A stretch of DNA of 64,000 nt from Pisolithus tinctorius. Lineage: Eukaryota > Basidiomycota > Agaricomycetes > Boletales > Pisolithaceae. Location of the stretch: the NCBI GenBank assembly GCA_024663395.1, contig JANFAH010000036.1, forward strand, positions 593,471-657,470. The letters are read 5' to 3'. Under the pieces are notes generated by a model, which had not been told where the DNA came from, made no database searches, and saw only the letters and a list, made by a program, of their open reading frames with translations. This document shows positions 10,648 to 21,900 of the stretch, piece by piece. The position numbers and the translations under genes are program-made. Position 1 is the stretch's first letter. The number at the start of each line of letters is the position of its first letter.

Positions 10648-13600
10648 TTAAGACATCATTTGTTCACTGGAATGGAAACATTTGCACCACTCCTTGCCAT
10701 GGGCCATCTGACTCAAGTCCAGCACTGTGCAACAACCTCTAGGAATGACTTGTATGGTCCACATTGAGTAAAATGGACTCCTAAGTTTTGGGGGGATCCA
10801 AAGTAGTAGTTGTCCCTTTGGGCCTCTGATCCAGCCATCATCATGTAACTTGACTGCTTGGCCCAGCATAGCCCCCTGTTGCACAAACCCATCAACAAGT
10901 GGATTACTATTATGCAGTGCATGTGAGGGGTCAAATGAAAAGCAAATGGGATATTTCTTGACACCTGCATTTTTATTAAGTGAAATAAGGATAGGTCACA
11001 GGTGGAGGTACATACCATCTGCAGGGGTGAATGGATAAAGCATGCTGGAGGGGTGGGATACAATCAGTGCCAACTGCTCATTCTCCCAGAGCCTCACAGT
11101 GTTGTCCCAAGAGCCTGAGACAATCCTCTTCCCATCAGGGGAGAATGCAACTGATTCAACTTCATCTGTATGGCCCTCAAGAGGGCTGCCAATCTGTACA
11201 CCTCCCACAACATCCCAGACCCTCACAGTCTTGTCCCTTGAGCCTGAGACAATCCTCTTCCCATCAGGGGAGAATGCAACTGATTCAACTCCATCTGTAT
11301 GGCCCTCAAGAGGGCTGCCAATCTGCACACCTCCCTCAACATCCCAGACCCTCACAGTCTCATCCCTTGAGCCTGAGACAATCCTCTTCCCATCAGGGGA
11401 GAATGCAACTGATTTGACTGCAGAAGTATGGCCCTCAAGAGGGCTGCCAATCTGCACACCTCCCTCAACATCCCAGACCCTCACAGTCTTATCCCAAGAA
11501 CCTGAGACAATCCTCTTCCCATCAGGGGAGAATGCAACTGATTCAACTCCATCTGTATGGCCCTCAAGAGGGCTGCCAATCTGCACACCTCTCTCAACAT
11601 CCCAGACCCTCACAGTCTTATCCCAAGAACCTGAGACAATCCTCTTCCCATCAGGGGAGAATGCAACTGATTTGACTGCAGAAGTATGGCCCTCAAGAGG
11701 GCTGCCAATCTGTACACCTCCCACAACATCCCAGACCCTCACAGTGTTGTCCCTTGAGCCTGAGACAATCCTCTTCCCATCAGGGGAGAATGCAACTGAT
11801 TCAACTCCATCTGTATGGCCCTCAAGAGCACTGCCAATCTGCACACCTCCCTCAACATCCCAGACCCTCACAGTCTTGTCCTCTGAGCCTGAGACAATCC
11901 TCTTCCCATCAGGGGAGAATGCAACTGAAAAGACTCCAGCTGTATGGCCCTCAAGAGGGCTGCCAATCTGCACACCTCCCTCAACATCCCAGACCCTCAC
12001 AGTCTTATCCCAAGAACCTGAGACAATCCTCTTCCCATCAGGGGAGAATGCAACTGATTTGACTGCAGAAGTATGGCCCTCAAGAGGACTGCCAATCTGC
12101 ACACCTCCCTCAACATCCCAGACCCTCACAGTGTTGTCCATTGAGCATGAGACAATCCTCTTCCCATCAGGGGAGAATGCAACTGATTCAACTCCATCTG
12201 TATGGCCCTCAAGAGGGCTGCCAATCTGCACACCTCCCTCAACATCCCAGACCCTCACAGTCTTGTCACTTGAGCCTGAGACAATCCTCTTCCCATCAGG
12301 GGAGAATGCAACTGATTCAACTCCAGAAGTATGGCCATGCAGCAGCTGTTGTTCCACTGGCCACCCTTTCAACCCTCCTACAGCAACTCTAGCCAGCCTT
12401 GGGAATTTTGGCAAGAGCATCATTGATAGCAATGCATTGGAAGGAATAAATGGCAATGCAGAAGCATACAAGTGTGGAGTGCTGTGCACTATCACACTGC
12501 CAAAATTCTGAATTAACTTGATTCCATCTTTTACCAATGCCAATGTATCCTTAAAGCCATCTTGATTCTTCATTGCTGTGTCAGATGTCATCAGATATCA
12601 TACATAGGGTACTCACCTGTAGCCATGTTGCAACAGTACCAAGAGCATCCACACCCTTCCCAGCCATCTCCAGAAGACTTAATACCTCCAGCCAGAACAG
12701 AATCTTTTCACTTCCAACAATAGCCTTCACCAACCCTGCAAGTTCCAAGTCAAATCCTGTCTTCCACAGATGCTGAGCCCAGAATCGACAGGAGTAGGAG
12801 AGATGGTGTGGAATCTTCTCCTTGATTCTCTTTGACAGATCAGAAACTTGAGAATTGGCAAGGTAGGAGCTTTCCAATTCGCAGATGTTGAATTGAAGGT
12901 TATCATGAAGAATCTGCAACGAAGCAAAGGCTAGGTCTCTTGTACGTTGCGTGTTGGAAGTATCAATGAAGTAGATACCACTCCGTGAATGATCCGTCAG
13001 GAAGTCATAAAAGGATGCATGAAGGGGCCGCACAGCAGAGACGCGGTCCCCGATGCCACCCAGCACCGGAGACATGAACTCAAGGATGAGAAAAATATCA
13101 TAGTGATCCTGCTTGCTTGGGAATTTTCCACGCATCAAGTTCAAGGCTGCCATAGGAAGGGGTTCGAGCGTCATTATGACTTGCCGCATCACGGAGTGGT
13201 ATCGTTCCAGACCTCTCCCAGATTCAGGTATGCCCCCCTTCAGGATTTCGAAGTAAGTCGTGTCCAAAAGTGTTCTTCCTTCTTTTGACTCGAGAGACAT
13301 CAGATTATCGTAGCGTTCTTTTGAAGTTTCTCCAGCTTTACCTGGCCTGATGAACTCGCAAGCCAGACGAGCCCACTCGAACAGACCATCAGATTTTTTG
13401 ACGACATTCTGGACTTCTGTTGCTCCAATGCTGGGAAAACAGTCAAGTTCCTTGGAAACATATAGCTGGATGTCACGTTCCACCAACTCCCGAGGGACGT
13501 CGTCTAATGAGGTCGCTTTCACGTGTGGAATGTCCCTCATGACGCGTTCGATGTCCGGCAATGGTCTGGACGTCAAAAGGATCCAGAAATTGGCTGGCAG

Positions 13601-15170
13601 ATGCGCAGCTTCTGATGATTTCAGGAGGCCCAAGATTTCCCTCCTCGATGTCTCCGGCCCACTTTCATCCAAGGCATCGATTACCACGACCACATTCCCA
13701 ACTATCTCTCCGTTAATCTTCGACAGCGGCTCCAAGATGAATCGTTTCCACTGCCATAGCACATCGCATGTGGTCTTGAGAGTGTGGTTATTTGACACCA
13801 CATTCGACAATGCTCGTCGAAATGCCGGATCACAATCTGCCAGATCACGGGCGATAGTAGTCAGAATCTTTTCCTCCCACCGTTCGGCCTGCCTGTCACG
13901 TGCGAAGCAGAAACAGGCCCCGGGAGCTCCCACATCCTCGATCCACGACGCGATTGTATGGGCAATGGCAGACTTTCCTCTTCCGGGCTGCCCATGGAGC
14001 CACAAGATACGAGGGGCATTGACGTCACATGTGGTGATCCAGTTGGTGATATCCTTCAAAATTTCTGTCCTGGTACCGTCGAGGCATTTCTTAGTCGTAT
14101 TCAGGCCCGCACCAGCTGCGTAAGCCATGCCTTCGAAGTTCAGGTCTTCAAGCACGTGGGACATGTTGATCTGGATGTCCCGTATCGCGCGATCTCGATA
14201 TTGTTGCATCAGGTCACCCAGATTCTTGATGTGGCCACGGGCGACGGTCTGCGGGTCGGAAACAAGGCTGTCCCCTATTCTTATCACTGACGATGTATCA
14301 CATCAGCACACTGAAGCGGATCAGAGGACGGACCACGACCATAGGACCTACAGATGTTCTTCTTTTTGCAATATTTAATGACGAACAGCGCTGCGGCACT
14401 CATCTCCTGTGAAATCCTCCGTAACGTCTCTTTCATGCTATCCATATTCTCAATGGTATCCTTTTCCATAAGAAATTCGTAGAGATCCTTTATGGTTTTG
14501 AGGAGGCCAAACACTTCGTTGTCCAGGTTTGCTTGATTAATGAGCAACTGATGAGGACTATATAAGCGAAGGATACATGAGAGAGAAGGGTGATATACTT
14601 GAGAAGCAGCAGTGAGAATCCCTAGCGCAAACTGGACATAAGGGTGGACCTGTGCGCTTACATCAGAGAGTGCAAGCGACGGAGGGTTGAGGCACCTACG
14701 TTCGATAGGGTGGTAACAAAGGTGTTGAACAGTTTGAGAGGCTGGAGAATCGTCTCGATACTTTGAATCTGCGTCACCGCAGTACCGGCCTGCCCAACAA
14801 GACCCGTAGCTGTCTGCAATACCTGGGGGATGGGCTCCATGTCAACCATTGCCTGTTGTGCATCATTGACCTGGCTGCCAATTCCGGTGTTGGTTGTCTC
14901 TGTAGTAAGAGGCTCTGATCGAGTCTGGTTCGACCGAGGGAAGAGATGTCTCATCCTGGAGAACAGCTTTCGAGGTGTTTTTGCCGACGGTCCAGCGACC
15001 GAGGGAGCGTCTGCAGAGGGGCGAGACGCTCCTTCCGACTGTTTGGGCAGAGATCAATAAATACCATCGCATGCAAGGTATAAAATGCGTACCGAGGGAA
15101 TGATAGGTGCGGTCGAGCTGGGCCTTTCGGAGCTAAACAGACGGTGTTTCTTCAGTTGCTTGCGAGCCAT
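10648..15170 (-). CDS. NACHT-WD40 NLR (STAND) receptor, seven exons
   Basis: A fungal NLR-type signal-transducing ATPase of the HET-D/HET-E architecture, probably cytosolic and acting in non-self recognition or programmed cell death (inferred from the family). Exons: 15170-15093, 15038-14700, 14649-14599, 14547 to about 14337, about 14287-12617, about 12570-11016, 10964-10648. The junctions after exons 1, 2, 3 and 6 give clean GT-AG joins that keep frame; those after exons 4 and 5 are approximate. The N-terminal helical part is VHPYVQFALGILTAASQ-like. The NACHT has Walker A GQPGRGKSA and Walker B VVVVIDALDES. A linker of the usual type (HLYASALPFIPSN) is followed by ten WD40 repeats and a C-terminal DDGWIRGPKGQLLLWIPP motif. 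About 1,400 residues, with no broken frame. The last two exons are almost free of CpG, unlike the first exons. Confidence 0.9.
11055..12336 (-). repeat. Ten near-identical 129-bp WD40 repeats
   Basis: Each unit encodes 43 residues: GHT, a variable stretch, then SVAFSPDGKRIVSGS, x-D-x-T, VRVWDVEGGVQIGSPLE. The variation is concentrated at the residues after GHT (SG, DG, SA, AG, DE; E, K or F) and at the two positions in SGSxDxT (S, M, W, E or R; K, N or E). This is the pattern of high-identity WD40 arrays in Podospora HET-type NLRs, where these positions line the binding face and repeats are homogenised by recombination. I counted no CpG in the array. Confidence 0.92.
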
Positions 15171-15611
15171 TGAGAAATCCGTATTTTGTGTAAGCTTTGT
15201 AGGCTGAATTCGAGGTTGAGAGGTGTAAATCAGACAGTTGTCAGACTCAGGTGTCGAAAGCGCCGACATGCTGTGGACACGTTGCAGGTGGCACTGCTGC
15301 AGGCCTGGCGCACGGGCCAGATACATACGCAGCGACGCTATCCTCGATATCTAATGCTTATGATAAGAAATTCGACTCCTTCATGCTCGCGTTGAACAGA
15401 ACGTCGACGCCAAGTCTACGAACATTTTCGCTATGCGGTGGGAGCTGTAGTACCTTGCAGAAGAGTCAGATCATCCGATTTTGTAACTCGTGGACGTTCA
15501 CTTCAGCAGTAAGGATTCAGCCTTAGCTCACGGTTGACTTGTGCATTTCACAACACATCGACGAGCTTGCGCGCTGCTTCGGTCGTGCATCGATTCGATG
15601 ACAGAGTGTAG
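15171..15611. other. Upstream region of the NLR gene
   Basis: CpG-containing DNA between the NLR start codon and the retrotransposon. No independent gene is recognised; the plus-strand frames of up to 90 codons lack domains. It probably holds the NLR promoter, which now has a 9.3-kb element about 450 bp upstream of the start codon. Confidence 0.5.
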
Positions 15612-15616
15612 GCCTT

Positions 15617-15906
15617 TGTAGGGTTTCGGACCGACGCTTGACAGTATGTTCCCAAGAGGTGTTCGTTCGATTGACAGATCCAATTTGTTACTCGTTTATC
15701 TCTTTTGATTTACTTGTCCCGTTCATCTATGTTGACGTTTCGTACCTGTTTGCTACGGTATAAAGAGACCCGTACTACGTAGAGATAGGGAGACTTCCTT
15801 CCCTACATCAATACAGACCACAACATCTGGATAATCGTGTAGCGTGTCTTAAGGAAAGTCTCTTGTGTCTACGTCGCAAGTGTTACTACTTTGCCTCGGA
15901 GTCACA
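15617..15906 (+). repeat. 5' LTR, 290 bp
   Basis: It starts TGTAGGGTTTCGG and ends GAGTCACA, and the same sequence ends the element at 24669-24958. The differences between the two are GACGCT/GATGCT, AACATC/AACGTC and TTTGCC/TTCGCC, each a transition at a CpG. A TATAAA box at 15759-15764 is the likely promoter, followed by a pyrimidine-rich start region. Confidence 0.97.
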
Positions 15907-15977
15907 TATTTTTATCCGCTCTAAAACTGGTCTAAAACTCAAAACACACATCCTTTCCCGATACCTCCCTCAACAAT

Positions 15978-18900
15978 TTGCGAACTGATCCCTCGCATAG
16001 AAAAGAAGTGAGTATCATGTCAAAGTTCTCTGAAACACATAACGCACGATACAACCTCCGCCGAGCTACGCGAGCTCGAGCGGCTTCCCTACCCCAGAGC
16101 CCGATGGCACAGCCTGGTGCTGAAACCATCGAGGGTCCCCCGCCATCAAAAGCAAATCCTGTCGGAAGTCAACCCCTAAACCCGATCGAGAATCCAGCCG
16201 ACACTGCACGAAAGTACAGTGATGTCGTGCGAATAAGCACCAGAAGTGCGAGTCCGGCGCCCAGAAGTGCGGCCGTAGACGAACCCGGCTCGAGACTAGT
16301 CTCGCCGGTGTATCCCGGAGCATTCAGACTTCCGGAGAGTTACGAAAATAGTACTGTTGGAGCATTGGTACCAGCTCACAGTATACAAATAGAAATACCT
16401 GATAATACCGGGAATAACGCTCATTCCCCTTCGCCTATGGGTGAGACCGAAGTTGAGCCAAACGACCTGCAGTCGTGGACCATGGTGGTGCGAAGAAAGT
16501 CGCGCGAAAGGCGCACCCGAGGTAGCCAACTACGCCCTGAGCTTGAGCGAACTGTCCAGGAAGCCGAGAGAAACCTAACCCCAGACGAGCGGGAAAGGAT
16601 TAGAAGGAGATCGATATCTGTGCAAAGATTTGCACACGCAGATACATCTTCAGAGCCCGAAAGCTACCCAAAAGATACAAAAGGGAAAGGCATTGATCCC
16701 AAGAACTGGGGAGCGTTGAGCCTAAGTGGTGATGAGGGGAACCCTGAGGCACAACGCGCCGCACTGGCATCCTGGAAAACGATCCAGAGGATGGTTCGAA
16801 GTGATGGCGACGAACCTGGACCTTCGGGGACTAAACCAACGAACCCGACTTCGCCTACTGACAAAGACAACCCGAGATCAACCAGGAGAGGCGTCGAACC
16901 TAAGAAAAGGAAAGATAAGTCTCGCCGGAGGACGAAGGCAGCGAAAGTTGCCTCTCTTCCTGCTGGCGTACCTCCAAACCCAATAAGGGAAATAGTGGAG
17001 AGGGTCGCTCGCAGGGACGACAAGCGTCGTGAAAGACAAAGGACGCCAAAGGCCATGGAGCCGGTAAAGCAGATCGACCCAAAGAGTTACATTGGTTTGA
17101 CGTTGAAACAACTTGAGAAAGGCGACAAGCGCTCTAAAAGGCGTAAAGGAAAGAAACGCCAATCTAAGAAAAGATCCCACCGCGAAAGCGATTCAGACAC
17201 TACCGAAGATACATCAAATTCGAGCAGTGTCTTGGACGGCAGCTCATCCTCGAGTGAGCCATCCGACTCTGAGGACTCGGGTGACACGCGCTCGACGAGC
17301 GACAGCCCGCCATCGGATGATAGTAGTTCGTCCTTGGGAAGTGACAATGAGTCCTCAACCACCAGTAGCTCGACGAGCTCGAGCAAATCCTCGAGCAGAG
17401 GTACGCACCGCAGGCGGGGGAGATCACGGCGTCGTAAACGGGGACACCGTAATGCGAAGAAACGGTCCAAGTCACGACGAAGGACGACCCTGAAACCAAT
17501 TCCACCTAGCAAATATGATGGGTCGGACGATGCGCACTCGTACCATCGCTTCGTCACCGAAGGGACTGCGTATGTCGAGGACGGTCGAGTGGCCCCGAAG
17601 AAGCGCGCCTTCGTGTTATCTCACTACCTGACAGGCAAGGTGTATGAGTTCTACGTATGCGAAGTATCTGGGGACCCCTATAAATGGAGGTTGTCAGATT
17701 TCTTTACAGAGCTATTCAACTATTGCTTCCCTATCAATTTCCGCCTACGGCAGAGAGAGAAGCTGCAGACGTGCTACCAGAACTCTAAAACTGTAAAGAA
17801 TTACGTGTACGAGTTGAACGAACTCTGGAACATGATAGGAGAAACGGACGAACGTGCTAAAGTCCATAAACTCTGGTCGGGTCTTCGCAAAGAACTCCAG
17901 CAAGACTTGTGGCGAGAAAAGTTAAACCCGGAGATTTCTTCACTGAAGAGAGTGATAGTGAGCGCGGAGGTTCTTGAGATCGCTCAGTCCATCACTGGAG
18001 ATTACATACCGAAGTCCCAAAGACAACGAAGCAAGAAGCGGACCGTGGCCAGCGCTGCCGCTTCTCCAGAGGGGCCTGAGTCCTTCAAGTGTGAACAGAG
18101 ACGTCACCGGAGAAGGCGCAAGGATTATGAGCCGCGAAAGGAGGCGGCACCGACGGATGCTCGTCAGTCTAGGGGAAAATGTGATGGGCACTCTGAAAAG
18201 CGAAAGTGCGACACACCGAAGCTCAGCAAAGATGAGCAGGAGCGGCACAAGGCCGAGGGCCTGTGCTACATCTGCCATAAGCCTGGGCACTTCTCCTGGA
18301 ATTGTCCAACGAGACATACCGTGTCCTCATCGAACAAGCCCCCCAGGGTCGCGAGTTTCGGAATAGACATGGACTTTGGCGACGTCGAGCGCCAACGGCA
18401 ATTGGCCAAATCCTCGAGTGACGACACTGAGGTATCACTGAACCTCATTCACCTGCGAGGACCTGCCATCCCTAATGACGATGATATCCCAGACCTGGAA
18501 AGTGTCTGGAGTGACGACGACAAGAACGTTGAAAACGGTATCACAACGGACGAGGGTGACTTACCAGAGGGAATGCGAGTTCATGCTTACTCTCGCAGTC
18601 AATTCCTAGGTCACCGCTCCGCAGGTTCTACACTCGGACAGCCCCTGGAAGAATGGGCCATCGAGTGGTTATCAGGCATATGTTACCCAGGTGATGACCC
18701 GAACTCACTGAGTACTTTTATGGACACTCGTTTCCTGGTCTACGACATAGGAGACGGCCTACATATGATTGCCGACAGTGAAAGGGACGTATTAAGTCCC
18801 ACAGATACCATCACCATTGAGACCAGCCTGCTGAGGAAGCCCTCCTTCCGACTAGACTCTTGGTACTGGTTCAGGAAGGGCAAAAGGGCCGGAATGAAGA

Positions 18901-21900
18901 AGTCTGACATACGTCAATCGGATAGAACTCGAACGTGGCGGTCCGCACCCATGGGACGCCCGATTGAGGAGGCCATAGAGACCAAACTGGAGGCGTACAG
19001 CCTACAGATACTTGAAGGAGAGAATCAGGGACGTTTCGCATGCATCCTTAAAGACGATTTGACTTACGAAGTCTATGACTATGACACGGCCTTGTGCTTC
19101 GAGCTCCCCGCGTGCAAACTAAAGTCAGAAGAGTTTGATGTCGTGCGTTGGCACGCTAAGAGATTGCTCCACGCGTGTGTAACCCTTGCTGAGTCTGATC
19201 CCACTGAGGATGACGACCTGGGATTAATTTACCTATTCCAAGAAGACGGCGATATGCTGGGCAACAAAGTGTGCGAGCTCAGGGACCTACCGTGTAATGC
19301 GCTCCACCTACATGGCACCACGGTCAAGGCAGATGGCCACTTGACATTACAGCGCAATGCTGCAATTGCCAAGGACTTCACTCGTAAGGTACCGAAGCCG
19401 TTGGTCATGGTGGTACACATCAACGGTCAACCCGTGCGGGCTCTGATTGATACGGGGTCCCTGGCAGATTTCATGTCAGTAACGCTAGCGGAGCAACTAA
19501 ATGTAAAAAGAATCCCACTAGAGAAACCCCTCACAATCCAGCTGGCCGTTCAAGGATCGAGATCGAAGGTGAACTTCGGAATGAAAGTGCGATTCCAGTA
19601 TCAGGGAATCGACTGCGAACGTCACTTCGATGTGATGAACGTCCAGAACTACGACCTGATTTTAGGAACGCCATTCCTCTACCAACACCAGGTACTGGTG
19701 GGATTACACTCACCGTGTGTGGTGATTGGGAGCAAAATCCCAATGGAAATGAAAGGCCCTCAGGTATCCATCCTAGAGTCCCGAGCAACCGAGGTATACA
19801 ACGATAGCCTTGAGAGAGCACGCCAATATCTTCAGGAACTATCGAAGCCCCTCTGCTCGATGGTTGGTTCAACGGCCTTGCCCCTGTTCCGCGCAATCAA
19901 CCATGAAATTCCTCTGATTGACGAAAAGAAAATATATCCGTGGAGACCGTCTAAGTGCCCAGAAGCGTTACGACCACTCTGGACTGAAAAAAAGAATGCT
20001 TACCTGAAGACGGGTCGATGGGAACTCACAGCTGCCCGCAATACGTGCCCTATGTTGCTCATCCCCAAAGCAGGAGATCCTCCACGACTGCGAGTCGTAG
20101 TCGACTTGAGGGAACGTAATAAGAACACCAGGAAACTGTTGTCCCCTATGCCTGACATGGACGGCATCCTACGACGCGTGGCTCGGAAACCCTACCGATC
20201 AATAATAGACGGGGCCGATGTGTATGAACAGATACGAGTAGTCCCGGAACATGTCGAGCGTACTGCGGTGATGACTCCTGATGGGAATATGGTCAGCCTC
20301 GTCGTGCAACAGGGAGATTGTAATGCTCCAGCGACCTACCAAGCACTCATGAACCATATCTTTGGGGAATACATTGGGTCCTTCATGGACGTCTACCTCG
20401 ACGACATTATCATCTACTCTGATACCTTGGAGGATCATGTACGCCATGTTAAATTGGTACTTCAGGTTCTCACTCGAGAGAAGCTGTACCTGAGCGAGAA
20501 GAAGTTGTGGTTCCTGTGCGACGAGGTGAAGATCCTTGGACGCATCGTCACCAACGATGGCATTAAGATGGACCCAGAGAAAGTAGACCGGATCCGTAAC
20601 TGGAAGGTTCCTACCAACCGCACCCTGTGCAAGGGTTTTATCGGGTCAGTAGGTTACCTCGCCAATGACATTTACAAAGTGCGCATACCCCTGGGAGTGC
20701 TAGCAGAAGCTAGCGCGGAAACTCGCCCATTTAGATGGACGTATACCGAACAACGAGCGTTTGATATGGTGAAGCAATATGTCGCGGCGTGCACCCCTCA
20801 CTGCTGAGTACCGCTAAGCTATGGACCCGACCGCGATCCCATATGGGTGATGACCGATGCGTGCGGGAATGGTATTGGTGGTGTCGTCGCTCAGGGCCCG
20901 GATTGGAAGTCCTCGAAGGTGGCCGCATTCTATTCGGCGAAGATGTCGTCCGCACAGCGAAATTACCCTGTCCATGAACAGGAGCTGCTCGCGGGCGTCG
21001 AAACGATGCTGCGGCATAAGGATATCCTGCAGGGCGTCCACTTCACCTGGGTGACCGACCATAAAAGCCTGACATACCTGCTGAACCAGAAGGAGCTCTC
21101 CGGACGGCAAGCACGTTGGCTGGAAAAACTGGCAGAGTTTGATTTTGAGATAAAGTATGTCCCGGGCGAGGACAATGTTCTCCCGGATGCCCTATCAAGA
21201 ATGTATGAGTTTGACGCTCCGGGAACGATCCGCGCCCCGAGCGAGTACCTACATCACGATGTAGAAATCGACTCCATGTCTCAAGATCTCGCCGAGCAGA
21301 TCATTACTGCGCCTGTATACGTTGGGATCGAAGCGCTTGCCATGTCCCCGAACGAACGAGGAACGTCAGCAGATCAAGGATCGGTGAACGCACCTGAAGG
21401 ATCGTCGTCGTCGTCGACAAGCGCGCCTCGGCTGACGATCCGGATTCGGCCACCGAGAAAACCGCAGGGCCAGTCTGTCGACGCTACGCAGACAGATGAA
21501 CCGATGATGAAGTCCCATAGTCGGCGGGATCCTCCTCCTCCAGCAGAGACAGGTCACCCGGAGACTGGCATGGAGTTTGCACGTCGAGTGAAAAGTCGTT
21601 TTGCCCTCCTAGGCCCAGGTGTGCGAAAGAAGGGGGGGAAGGGTACAGACATACCTACCTCACCCGAGAATGGTCACGCCGCGTCTGCATTGCAGGACCA
21701 CGTGCAGAATATACGTATGACAAACACGGAACAACCCGCCACTACCCCAGATAGCGCGGATAGGAACACAATGACGTGTGTACCATTAGTAGTATATCCA
21801 GGAAATGAGGGCCTACTGGAGGCAGCGAAGGACAAGTACGACCAGGACCCGTTCTTCAAACAGATCCTGAGCGACCCAAAGGCATTTAAAAACTTTGAAG

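Noticed and set aside
11042..12511. 489-codon plus-strand frame over the WD40 array
   Set aside because: It is antisense to the WD40 repeats and inherits its openness from the 129-bp periodicity; the minus strand gives textbook WD40 units.
13350..14123. 257-codon plus-strand frame
   Set aside because: Antisense to the NACHT exon, which carries Walker A and B motifs on the minus strand.
20807..20847. Programmed frameshift between two ORFs of the retroelement
   Set aside because: The upstream and downstream frames are the same; only a TGA separates them, so no frameshift is involved.
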